The translations under genes were made by a program, and so were the position numbers. Below the pieces are notes generated by a model, which saw only the letters and a program-made list of their open reading frames with translations, made no database searches and was not told the origin of the DNA. From positions 496,001 through 560,000 of the forward strand of contig NZ_LVCF01000001.1 in the NCBI RefSeq assembly GCF_001594145.1: a stretch of 64,000 nucleotides of DNA, written 5' to 3'. Of this stretch, positions 36,008 to 43,951 are shown piece after piece. Positions within the stretch are counted from its first letter, which is position 1. Each line of letters begins with the position of its first letter. Source of the DNA: Branchiibius sp. NY16-3462-2 (GTDB lineage: Bacteria; Actinomycetota; Actinomycetes; Actinomycetales; Dermatophilaceae).

Positions 36008-36916
36008 CTACTCCTCGTCCTTGGTCTGCTGCGCCTCGCCACCGCTACTCTGCGGCAACGTATCCGGATCGTTGGCGGGGGTGTCCTGCGAGCTGTGCCG
36101 CCCCGGCTGCATCCCGCTGGTGTCGGCCGCTTCATCGGAGGTGTCGGCGGAACCCTGGGTCGCCCCGGTGTTCTGACCGGACTCACGCTCGTCGGCCCGT
36201 ACCAGTTCGAGACCGGCGAGCGACGCAGCGCCAGCGCCGACGCCCTGGTCGGCCAGGCCGTCGTTGAAACCGGCGAGCACCCGCGACACCTGCTTGAAGG
36301 TGCAGATGGCGTTCGGGCCACGGCTGGGGCGCACCGGTTTGCCGGCCCGCAGGTCCTCGACGAAGTCGATCGTCGACTCCGGCGTCTGGTTGTCCATGAA
36401 CTCCCAGTTGGCCATGACAACGGGGGCGTAGTCGCACGCCGCGTTGCACTCGACGCGCTCGAGGGTGATCTTGCCGTCCTCGGTGGTCTCGTCGCTGCCG
36501 ATCCCCAGGTGCTCCGAGAGACGCTCGAAGATCAGGTCGCCGCCCATGACCGCACACAATGTGTTGGTGCAGACACCGACGGTGTACTCACCGTTGGGGT
36601 GGCGCTTGTACTGCGTGTAGAAGGTCGCGACCCCCGTCACCTCTGCGTCGGTCAGCTCCAGCTGCTCGGCGCAGAAGGTGACGCCGCGGCCGGTCACGTA
36701 GCCATCGACGCTCTGCACCAGGTGCAGCAGCGGCAACAGCGCGGACCGTTTGTGCGGATAGCGGGCGATGATCTGCGCGGCGTCGGCGCGCAACGCGGTC
36801 AGCTGCTCCTCGTCGTACCCGCTCTCGCTCGGCTGGATCGGGGTCAGGCGGTGGAACGGCTCCGCAATGCCCTCGATCTCATAGGCCTCGCGGATCTCGG
36901 CGTCATCAACACTCAT
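36008..36916 (-). CDS. nuoE: NADH:quinone oxidoreductase subunit NuoE with acidic C-terminal tail
   Basis: A 302-aa thioredoxin-like [2Fe-2S] subunit. The ligands lie in CTNTLC and CNAAC (VGVCTNTLCAVMGG, VECNAACDYAP). After about residue 225 there is a long disordered tail rich in Asp, Glu, Ser, Thr and Gln that is not needed for the fold. ATG at 36916 overlaps the nuoD stop by four bases. Confidence 0.95.
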   Translation of the reverse strand: MSVDDAEIREAYEIEGIAEPFHRLTPIQPSESGYDEEQLTALRADAAQIIARYPHKRSALLPLLHLVQSVDGYVTGRGVTFCAEQLELTDAEVTGVATFYTQYKRHPNGEYTVGVCTNTLCAVMGGDLIFERLSEHLGIGSDETTEDGKITLERVECNAACDYAPVVMANWEFMDNQTPESTIDFVEDLRAGKPVRPSRGPNAICTFKQVSRVLAGFNDGLADQGVGAGAASLAGLELVRADERESGQNTGATQGSADTSDEAADTSGMQPGRHSSQDTPANDPDTLPQSSGGEAQQTKDEE

Positions 36917-38259
36917 CGGTCCACCCCTCCCATGACCGGGTCGATCGACGCCACCGCGACGATCACGTCACCGATCTGGCCGCCTTCGGCAAGGGCGGCC
37001 ACGGCCTGCAGGTTGTTGAAGGACGGCTCCCGGAAGTGCACCCGGTAGGGCCGCGTCGAGCCGTCGGACACTGCGTGGCAACCGAGTTCGCCCTTGGCGC
37101 CCTCGACCGGGGCGTACGCCTGGCCCGGCGGAACCCGGAAGCCCTCGGTCACCAGCTTGAAGTGGTGGATCAGCGACTCCATCGACTCGCCCATGATCTC
37201 GCGGATGTGGTCCAGGCTGTTGCCCTGACCGTCGCTGCCGACCGCCAACTGCGCCGGCCACGCGATCTTCTTGTCCGCGACCATGACCGGACCGGCCGGC
37301 CCGTCCAGGCGCTGCACGCACTGCTCGACGATCTTCATCGACTCGTGGATCTCGTTGATCCGCACCCGCAGACGGCCGTAGGCATCGCTGGTGTTCCAGG
37401 TCGAGACATCGAAATCGTAGGTCTCGTAACCGCAGTAGGGATTCGACTTGCGCAAGTCGTGCGGCAGGCCGGTCGCCCGCAGCATCGGGCCAGTGATACC
37501 CAACGCCATGCACGCGGTCAGGTCCAGATAGCCGACGTTGACCATCCGGCCCTTGAGGATCGGGTTCTCCAGCAGCAGCGCCTCGAGCTCGCCGACGCCC
37601 TTCTTGATGTCCCGCAGGGCCTCGCGGACCTTGTCCAGGCAGCCGGGCGGGATGTCCTGGGCGACACCGCCGGGGCGGATGTAGTTGTTGTTCATCCGCA
37701 GACCGGTGACCATCTCGAAGATCGACAGGATCCGCTCGCGCTCGCGGAACCCGATGGTCATGACCGTGGTCGCGCCCAACTCCATGCCGCCGGTTGCCAG
37801 GGCGACCAGGTGCGAACCCATCCGGTTCAGCTCCATCATCATCACCCGGATGGTGCTGGCGCGCTCGGGGATCTGGTCGGTGATGCCGAGCAGCTTCTCG
37901 ACCGCCAGGCAGTACGCCGTTTCGTTCAGGATCGGCGTCAGGTAGTCCATCCGGGTGCAGAACGTGACGCCCTGCACCCAGGTGCGGAACTCCATGTTCT
38001 TCTCGATACCGGTGTGCAAGTAGCCGATTCCGGCGCGGGCCTCGGTGACCGTCTCACCGTCGAGTTCGAGCACCAGTCGCAGCACGCCGTGCGTGGAGGG
38101 GTGCTGCGGACCCATGTTGACGACGATGCGCTCTTCGGAAAGAGCCGTGGCCTCATCGACGACGCTGTCCCAGTCACCGCCGTAGGAATTGACGACCGGG
38201 GTGCCTTCCTCGACATCGTCCGGGGTCGACGCGCCGTACGCGTCCGAAGTTGTGGTCAC
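36913..38259 (-). CDS. nuoD: NADH:quinone oxidoreductase 49-kDa subunit NuoD
   Basis: A 448-aa subunit that forms the quinone site with NuoB and NuoH. Motifs are NMGPQHPSTHGVLRLVLELDG, with the quinone-site histidine, and NNNYIRPGGVAQDIP. This is the only NuoD in the window, which matters for the incomplete second set. The GTG start overlaps the nuoC stop as GTGA. Confidence 0.96.
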   Translation of the reverse strand: MTTTSDAYGASTPDDVEEGTPVVNSYGGDWDSVVDEATALSEERIVVNMGPQHPSTHGVLRLVLELDGETVTEARAGIGYLHTGIEKNMEFRTWVQGVTFCTRMDYLTPILNETAYCLAVEKLLGITDQIPERASTIRVMMMELNRMGSHLVALATGGMELGATTVMTIGFRERERILSIFEMVTGLRMNNNYIRPGGVAQDIPPGCLDKVREALRDIKKGVGELEALLLENPILKGRMVNVGYLDLTACMALGITGPMLRATGLPHDLRKSNPYCGYETYDFDVSTWNTSDAYGRLRVRINEIHESMKIVEQCVQRLDGPAGPVMVADKKIAWPAQLAVGSDGQGNSLDHIREIMGESMESLIHHFKLVTEGFRVPPGQAYAPVEGAKGELGCHAVSDGSTRPYRVHFREPSFNNLQAVAALAEGGQIGDVIVAVASIDPVMGGVDR

Positions 38260-39005
38260 CGGTAGGACCTCCGATCGTCGGGCGGCGGAACCGTCGCACC
38301 CTTGTATTCCACCGGGATTCCGCCCAGCGGGTAGTCCTTGCGTTGCGGGTGGCCCGGCCAGTCGTCGGGCATCAGGATGCGGGTCAGCGCGGGGTGACCG
38401 TCGAAGATGATCCCGAACATGTCCCAGGTCTCGCGCTCGTGCCAGTTGGCGCTCGGGTAGACCGGCTCGATGCTCGGCAGGTGCCGGTCGTCATCGGCCG
38501 TCGTGAGTTCGATCCGGACGCGCCGCGACCCGTTGGTGATCGACAGGAACTCGTAGACCGCGTGCAGTTCGGCGCCGGTCTCCTGCGGGTAGTGCACTCC
38601 CGAGACCGACATGCACATCTCGAAGCGCAGCGCCGGGTCGTCGCGCAGCGCGGTGACGACGGACAGCATGTGGGCCGGGTCGACGAACAAGGTGAGTTCG
38701 TCACGGTCGACGACCACTCGGCGTACGGCGTCGTCGAAACTGACCTCCCCGGCGGCGCCGAGGGCGCGACCCAGGTGGTCGACGATCTCATCGAAGTACG
38801 AGCCGTAGGGCGGGGTCGCAGCTCCCGGGAAGAAGATCGGCCGGTCCAGGCCGCCGTACCCGGTGGTGTCCCCACCGAGCGAGGAGCCGAACATGCCTGT
38901 GCGGTGGGCGATCTGGACGGGACCGTCCTGCTCGCGGTGCTCTTCCACCTCGTGCTCGGTCACGCCGCTGAGCGCGGCGTTCTCCCCCTGAGCGTCACTC
39001 GTCAT
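38256..39005 (-). CDS. nuoC: NADH:quinone oxidoreductase 30-kDa subunit NuoC
   Basis: A 249-aa subunit. An N-terminal acidic, polar extension of about 50 residues precedes the fold; NWHERETWDMFGIIFDGHP and HPQRKDYPLGGIPVEYKG are the family signatures. The ATG overlaps the nuoB stop as ATGA. Confidence 0.96.
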   Translation of the reverse strand: MTSDAQGENAALSGVTEHEVEEHREQDGPVQIAHRTGMFGSSLGGDTTGYGGLDRPIFFPGAATPPYGSYFDEIVDHLGRALGAAGEVSFDDAVRRVVVDRDELTLFVDPAHMLSVVTALRDDPALRFEMCMSVSGVHYPQETGAELHAVYEFLSITNGSRRVRIELTTADDDRHLPSIEPVYPSANWHERETWDMFGIIFDGHPALTRILMPDDWPGHPQRKDYPLGGIPVEYKGATVPPPDDRRSYR

Positions 39006-39556
39006 GCGAGCAACCCCTTCATCGCGTGCGTCGGAGTCGCCGCCAGCGCCGCCGCCTCAGCAGCCTTGGCCGCCTCCTGGCGGTTGACGCCCATCTTGGT
39101 GTTGCGGATCTGCTTGTGCAGCTCCAGGATCGCGTGCTCGAGCATCTGCGGTCGGGGCGGACAACCCGGTAGATAGATGTCGACCGGGATGATGTGGTCG
39201 ACGCCCTGGACGATCGCGTAGTTGTTGAACATGCCGCCGGAGCTGGCGCACACACCCATCGAGATGACCCACTTGGGCTCGGGCATCTGGTCGTAGACCT
39301 GACGCACGACCGGTGCCATCTTCTGGCTCACCCGGCCGGCGACGATCATCAGGTCCGCCTGGCGCGGGGTGGCGCTGAAGCGCTCCATCCCGAACCGGGC
39401 GATGTCGTAGTCGGGAGTACCGACGGCCATCATCTCGATGGCGCAGCAGGCCAGTCCGAACGTGGCCGGCCACACCGAGAACTGGCGCATGTAGCCCGCG
39501 AGCACCTCTACGGAGGTGAGCATGAAGCCGGCAGGCAGCTTCTCCTCGATCCCCAT
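39002..39556 (-). CDS. nuoB: NADH:quinone oxidoreductase iron-sulfur subunit NuoB
   Basis: A 184-aa subunit with N2 ligands Cys37-Cys38 (FGLACCAIEMM), Cys103 (GVCASSGG) and Cys132 (LPGCPPRP). ATG at 39556 follows AAGGGAG at good spacing; the longer frame upstream runs through the nuoA gene and is not used. Confidence 0.96.
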   Translation of the reverse strand: MGIEEKLPAGFMLTSVEVLAGYMRQFSVWPATFGLACCAIEMMAVGTPDYDIARFGMERFSATPRQADLMIVAGRVSQKMAPVVRQVYDQMPEPKWVISMGVCASSGGMFNNYAIVQGVDHIIPVDIYLPGCPPRPQMLEHAILELHKQIRNTKMGVNRQEAAKAAEAAALAATPTHAMKGLLA

Positions 39557-39593
39557 CAGCGGGCTCCCTTCTGATTGTGGATTGCGTTGTCCA

Positions 39594-39959
39594 TTAGTCC
39601 CATTCGAGACCGCCGCGGCGCCACACGTAGGCGTACGCAACGAAGACGGTGATGATGAACAGCACCATCTCGACCAGTGCGAACAGCCCCATCCGGTCGA
39701 ACGCCACAGCGAACGGGAAGAGGAAGACGCTTTCAATGTCGAAGATGATGAAGAGCATGGCCGTCAGGTAGTACTTGATCGGCACACGGCCGCCGCCCTC
39801 GGCGTGCGGACTCGGCTGGATGCCACATTCGTAGGCATCCGCCTTAGCGCGGTTGTACCGGCGCCGGCCCGTGATGGGACCGATCGCCACGGAGAACGCT
39901 GCGAATCCCCCACCCAGGGCGAGGAAGAACAGCAACGGTGCGTATGAGTACCCGTTCAT
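39594..39959 (-). CDS. nuoA: NADH:quinone oxidoreductase subunit NuoA
   Basis: A 121-aa three-helix subunit with YECGIQPSP and IKYYLTAMLFIIFDIESVFLFPFA. It is the first nuo gene of the complete set. The strong Shine-Dalgarno GGAAGGAG is eight bases upstream, unlike the leaderless-looking paralogue. menJ lies 40 bp upstream on the same strand and may share the transcript. Confidence 0.95.
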   Translation of the reverse strand: MNGYSYAPLLFFLALGGGFAAFSVAIGPITGRRRYNRAKADAYECGIQPSPHAEGGGRVPIKYYLTAMLFIIFDIESVFLFPFAVAFDRMGLFALVEMVLFIITVFVAYAYVWRRGGLEWD

Positions 39960-39999
39960 CTGCGCGACTCCTTCCGTGACCCCATGCTATTGCGGCCCA

Positions 40000-41307
40000 T
40001 CATGCCGCCGGGGTGATCTTGTTCAGCGCTGCGAGCAGTCGATCGTCGACGTGCCCGCCGTTCTCGTCGCCCAGATTGGCCATCACCTTGAGCAGGAAGC
40101 GCATCATCGTCTGTCGGGGCAGGCCATACTTCACGGCCAACCGCATCACTTCCGGGTTGCCGATCGCCTTGGCGAACCAGCGCCCGAGCGTGAAGTAACC
40201 GCCCAGGGCCTCGCGCATGACCTTCGGGTACGTCGCGAGCACCCGTTCGCGGCCGGCGGCATCGGTGCGGGCGAAGGCTTGCGAAACGACCTCTGCTGCA
40301 ATCCGTCCCGACTCCATCGCATAGGCGATGCCCTCGCCGTTGAACGGGTTGATCGCCCCGGCGGCGTCGCCCACCAGAAGCAACCCATCGGCGTACATCG
40401 GGGCACGGTTGAAGCCCATGGGTAACGCAGCGCCCCGGATCGGGCCGGTGATCGTCTCGTCGTTGTAGGTCCACTCGGCCGGCATCGTCGCCACCCACCG
40501 CTTCATGACATCGCGGTAGTCGGTGCGCCCGAAGGCCTTGGAGGTGTTGAGGATTCCCAGGCCGATGTTGCTCGTGCCGTCACCGACGCCGAAGATCCAG
40601 CCGTACCCGGGCAGCAGGATCTTGTTGCCCGCCTCGTCGGTGGACCACAGTTCCAGCCAGGACTCCAGGTAGTCGTCGTCGTGCCGCGGGCTGGTGTAGT
40701 ACGCGCGCACCGCAACGCCGATCGGCCGGTCCTCACGCTTCTCGCGACCCATCGCCAGGGCGAGCCGGGCGGAGTTGCCGTCGGCAGCGATCACCAGCGG
40801 AGCGCGGAAGGTCATGGTGTTGCCGGTTGCGCGACCGTCGACACCCATCTCCTTGGCCTCGACGCCGACGACCTTGCCGTTCTCGATGATCGGGGCGGTG
40901 ACGTTGATGCCCTCGCGCAGCTTCGCGCCGTTCTTGACCGCGTGCCGGGCCAGGATGTCGTCGAAGTCCTGGCGGGTGCGCACCAGACCGTAGGGCGGGA
41001 AGCTGGTCGTGTCCGGCCAGTCCAGTTGCAGGCGCATCCCGCCGCCGATGATCCGCAGCCCCTTGTTGCGGATCCAGCCGTCATCCTCCGGGGTCGGGAT
41101 GCCCAGGGTGACCAGTTCGCGTACGGCGCGTGGGGTCAGACCGTCCCCGCACACCTTCTCGCGGGGAAAGTGCGTCTTCTCCAGCAACAGGACGTCCAGA
41201 CCCGCCATCGCCAGATAGGCGGCAGTCGTCGATCCGCCGGGTCCGGCGCCGACGACGATGACATCAGCACTGTCCTGGGACAGGGCAGACGGATGTTGTT
41301 GGCTCAC
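40000..41307 (-). CDS. menJ: Geranylgeranyl reductase family FAD oxidoreductase, probably menaquinone reductase MenJ
   Basis: A 435-aa flavoprotein. The FAD-binding motif VIVVGAGPGGSTTAAYLA is near the N-terminus, KVCGDGLTPRAV follows, and GLLLVGDAAGAINPFNGEG is the second FAD contact. In Mycobacterium, MenJ saturates one isoprene unit of menaquinone. The location between menG and nuoA supports that role. The GTG at 41307 is preferred because AAGGACG lies upstream; ATG 41322 and GTG 41352 are alternatives. Confidence 0.88.
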   Translation of the reverse strand: MSQQHPSALSQDSADVIVVGAGPGGSTTAAYLAMAGLDVLLLEKTHFPREKVCGDGLTPRAVRELVTLGIPTPEDDGWIRNKGLRIIGGGMRLQLDWPDTTSFPPYGLVRTRQDFDDILARHAVKNGAKLREGINVTAPIIENGKVVGVEAKEMGVDGRATGNTMTFRAPLVIAADGNSARLALAMGREKREDRPIGVAVRAYYTSPRHDDDYLESWLELWSTDEAGNKILLPGYGWIFGVGDGTSNIGLGILNTSKAFGRTDYRDVMKRWVATMPAEWTYNDETITGPIRGAALPMGFNRAPMYADGLLLVGDAAGAINPFNGEGIAYAMESGRIAAEVVSQAFARTDAAGRERVLATYPKVMREALGGYFTLGRWFAKAIGNPEVMRLAVKYGLPRQTMMRFLLKVMANLGDENGGHVDDRLLAALNKITPAA

Positions 41308-41369
41308 GTTGCGTCCTTGCATGCTCGGCAACCCGGGCGCGGCGGTAGCCACACGGATCGACCGTACTT

Positions 41370-41397
41370 GTGAATCTCTTCACTTGCCTGGTGAATC
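41370..41397. promoter_or_regulatory. GTGAA/TTCAC repeats upstream of menJ
   Basis: GTGAA-TCTC-TTCAC (41370-41383) is an inverted repeat, and GTGAATC occurs again at 41391-41397. They lie about 65-90 bp upstream of the menJ start, in the gap after menG. They may be an operator for menJ-nuo. Confidence 0.35.
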
Positions 41398-41441
41398 CGA
41401 CTCTATGCCTCCCGTTTACCCAGCGAGAACTAAGGAGAACC

Positions 41442-42140
41442 TCACTCGCCGGGTTTCGTGGCTCGGTGCAAGGCGACGATCCCACCGGTCAGGTTCTGCC
41501 ACTCCACGTGTCCCCAGCCCGCATCGGCGATCTGGGCGCCCAGGCCGGCCTGGTCGGGCCACGCCTGGATCGACTCCGCGAGGTACACATAGGACTCGGC
41601 GTTGGAGCCCACCCGGCGAGCGATCTTGGGCAGCGCGACCATCAGGTACTCCGAGTAGACCTTGCGGAACGCCGGGTTGACCGGGGTCGAGAACTCGCAG
41701 ATAACCAACCGTCCCCCGGGCTTGGTCACCCGCAGGAACTCCCGCAGCGCCAGATCCACCCGCACCACATTGCGTAGCCCGAACGACATCGTGACGGCAT
41801 CGAACGACGCGTCCGCGAACGGCAGCCGGGTCGCATCCGCCGCCGTGAACGCCAGGGTCGGGTACTGCTTGCGCCCCTGGCGCAGCATCCCGATCGAGAA
41901 ATCTGCGGGTACGACGTGTGCCCCGAGCCGCTGGAACGGCAGGCTGCTGGTACCCGTGCCCGCCGCGATGTCCAGGACGGTCTGCCCGGGTTGCGCGTCG
42001 ACCGCATGCACGACCCGGGTGCGCCACGCGCGGTCCTGACCGAGCGACAACACGTCGTTGGTCAGGTCGTACCGAGCGGCGACATCGTCGAACATCCGCG
42101 CGACGTCGGTGGGTTGCTTGTCCAGAGTGGCGCGGTTCAT
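41442..42140 (-). CDS. menG: Demethylmenaquinone methyltransferase MenG
   Basis: A 232-aa SAM-dependent methyltransferase. DVARMFDDVAARYDLTNDVLS is the UbiE/MenG opening, VLDIAAGTGTSSLPFQ the SAM motif I, and MSFGLRNVVRVDLAL a second signature. It performs the last step of menaquinone synthesis. ATG at 42140 follows GGGAGG; the longer upstream frame is not needed. It diverges from menF over 59 bp. Confidence 0.94.
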   Translation of the reverse strand: MNRATLDKQPTDVARMFDDVAARYDLTNDVLSLGQDRAWRTRVVHAVDAQPGQTVLDIAAGTGTSSLPFQRLGAHVVPADFSIGMLRQGRKQYPTLAFTAADATRLPFADASFDAVTMSFGLRNVVRVDLALREFLRVTKPGGRLVICEFSTPVNPAFRKVYSEYLMVALPKIARRVGSNAESYVYLAESIQAWPDQAGLGAQIADAGWGHVEWQNLTGGIVALHRATKPGE

Positions 42141-42185
42141 GCCTGCATCCTCCCGCATGGCGACGGCGCCTCCCGAGCGCGGGTT

Positions 42186-42191
42186 TATCGT
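42186..42191 (+). promoter_or_regulatory. Candidate -10 box of menF (leaderless)
   Basis: TATCGT is followed by eight bases and the GTG at 42200. No Shine-Dalgarno sequence is visible. Confidence 0.35.
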
Positions 42192-42199
42192 TGCCTCTT

Positions 42200-43471
42200 G
42201 TGACGATGCCCGCGAGCGCCGATCAGAGCGCACCCGCACTGGTCGTCCGCACCCGTCGTATCCCCGACCCCGGCGACCTCGTCGCGATCATTCCGCCGGA
42301 GGTTGACTCCGCCGATGTGCTGTCGTGGCTACGCGACGGCGAGGGTTTCGTGGGGTGGGGCCGCGCTGCGTACCTCGAAACCTCTGCCACCTCACGGTTC
42401 GCCGACGCGGACGCGTGGTGGTCGGATCTGGTGGGACGGGCGGTGGTCCGCTCCGAGGTCGACGTGCCGGGTGCCGGTCTGGTCGCCTTCGGATCGTTCG
42501 CCTTCGCTGCCGACTCCGCCTACCCCAGCACGTTGATCGTGCCCCGCGTGGTCATCGGGCGTCGTGGCGGGCTGGCCTGGGTCACGACCATCAGCGGCTC
42601 ACTCGAACAGGCGCCTCGGCCCACGGTGCAGCCACCCGCCGTACGTCCGACGAACCTCACGACCCGGCCCGGGTCGCTGGACGAGGACGGATGGGCGCAG
42701 GCCATCGGCGTTGCGGTGCAACGCATCTCCGACGGCGAACTGGACAAGGTGGTGATGGCGCGGGACGTCTTCCTGACCGCTGGGGAACCGCTCGATGCCC
42801 GCTGGCTCCTGGAACGGCTGTCGACGGCGTACCGCAAGACCTGGACGTTCAGCGTCGACCGGCTGATCGGGGCCACCCCGGAGATGCTGGTCCGCCGGGA
42901 GAAGGCGCTGGTGACCTCCCGGATCCTGGCCGGGACCATCCAGCGCACGGGTGACGATGAGCACGACCTGGCCCTGGCCGCGTCCCTGGCCCGATCCTCC
43001 AAGGATCTGGAGGAGCACGAGTACGCCGTCCGGTCGGTCGCCGAGGCACTGGATGCGCACTGCTCGTCGATGAACGTGCCCGAGGCACCGTTCGTGCTGC
43101 ACCTGCCCAACGTGATGCACCTGGCGACCGACGTGGCCGGGGTGCTGTCGGACAGTTCGTCGTCGCTGGCGCTGGCCGCCGCGTTGCATCCGTCTGCTGC
43201 CGTGTGCGGTACGCCGACCTGGAAGGCCCGCGAGGTCATCGCCGATCTGGAGCAGATGGATCGCGGGCGATACGCCGGACCGGTCGGCTGGATCGACGCT
43301 TCCGGGGACGGCGAGTGGGGAATCGCCCTGCGCTGTGGACAGATTCAAGAGGACCCTGCGACCATTCGGCTCTTCGCGGGATGCGGGATCGTGGCCGGCT
43401 CGGACCCACAGGACGAGGTCGCAGAGTCCAATGCCAAGCTGCGGCCGATGCTCTCGGCCCTGCGCGACTAG
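42200..43471 (+). CDS. menF: Isochorismate synthase MenF
   Basis: A 423-aa chorismate-binding enzyme that starts the menaquinone pathway by converting chorismate to isochorismate. The core reads SRILAGTIQRTGDD, SSKDLEEHEYAVRSV, LHPSAAVCGTP and GRYAGPVGWIDASGDGEWGIALRCG, all matching the family, although the common HPTPAVCG appears as HPSAAVCG. The GTG at 42200 or an ATG two codons later may start it. Its TAG stop is the only stop between it and the next gene in the same frame. Confidence 0.92.
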   Translation: MTMPASADQSAPALVVRTRRIPDPGDLVAIIPPEVDSADVLSWLRDGEGFVGWGRAAYLETSATSRFADADAWWSDLVGRAVVRSEVDVPGAGLVAFGSFAFAADSAYPSTLIVPRVVIGRRGGLAWVTTISGSLEQAPRPTVQPPAVRPTNLTTRPGSLDEDGWAQAIGVAVQRISDGELDKVVMARDVFLTAGEPLDARWLLERLSTAYRKTWTFSVDRLIGATPEMLVRREKALVTSRILAGTIQRTGDDEHDLALAASLARSSKDLEEHEYAVRSVAEALDAHCSSMNVPEAPFVLHLPNVMHLATDVAGVLSDSSSSLALAAALHPSAAVCGTPTWKAREVIADLEQMDRGRYAGPVGWIDASGDGEWGIALRCGQIQEDPATIRLFAGCGIVAGSDPQDEVAESNAKLRPMLSALRD

Positions 43472-43480
43472 GGGCCTCAC

Positions 43481-43933
43481 CTGCGCCAACTGCTGATCGT
43501 CCACCACAGCCCCACGCCGCTGCTGCGGTCCTTGACCGAGGCCGTCGTCGCGGGGGCATCGGACGACGCGATCGAGGGCGTGGACGTCAATGTCGTTCCT
43601 GCACTTGAGGTTTTGATCGACGACTTCTTGTCGGCGGATGGCTATCTGCTCGGGACTCCCGCCAACTTCGGCTACATGTCGGGCGCGATGAAGCACGCCT
43701 TCGACTCGACGTACGACGACATCAGAGGGCGGGTCGACAAGCGGCCGTTCTCGGTGTGGATCCACGGTCGCTCCGACACCACGGGCGCCCGACGGTCACT
43801 GCTCTCGGTCGCCACAGGACTGAACTGGCGACTGGCCGCGGAACCCGTCGAACTGATCGGCCCGGTAGATCAATCCGACCTGGAGCGATGCACCGAGTTG
43901 GGCGGCACCCTGGCCGCAACCCTCATGAGCTGA
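43481..43933 (+). CDS. Flavodoxin-like NAD(P)H oxidoreductase, probable CTG start
   Basis: About 150 aa. The N-terminus LRQLLIVHHSPTPLLRSLTEAV fits the first strand and phosphate loop of small flavodoxin-like proteins, and LLGTPANFGYMSGAMKHAFD is the flavin-binding loop. The conserved start has no ATG, GTG or TTG; CTG at 43481 follows AGGGG by six bases and is my choice. The first usual start (TTG at 43532) would delete the first strand and loop. It shares the menF frame after one TAG, so readthrough is another possibility. Role unknown. Confidence 0.7.
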   Translation: MRQLLIVHHSPTPLLRSLTEAVVAGASDDAIEGVDVNVVPALEVLIDDFLSADGYLLGTPANFGYMSGAMKHAFDSTYDDIRGRVDKRPFSVWIHGRSDTTGARRSLLSVATGLNWRLAAEPVELIGPVDQSDLERCTELGGTLAATLMS

Positions 43934-43951
43934 AAGCTGCGGCCAGGACCC

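Noticed and set aside
34667..37048. 793-aa plus-strand frame over nuoF, nuoE and nuoD
   Set aside because: It spans three well-supported genes on the other strand and has no domain of its own.
43532..43933. Flavodoxin gene starting at TTG 43532
   Set aside because: This start would remove the first beta strand and phosphate-binding loop, which are conserved in the upstream codons.
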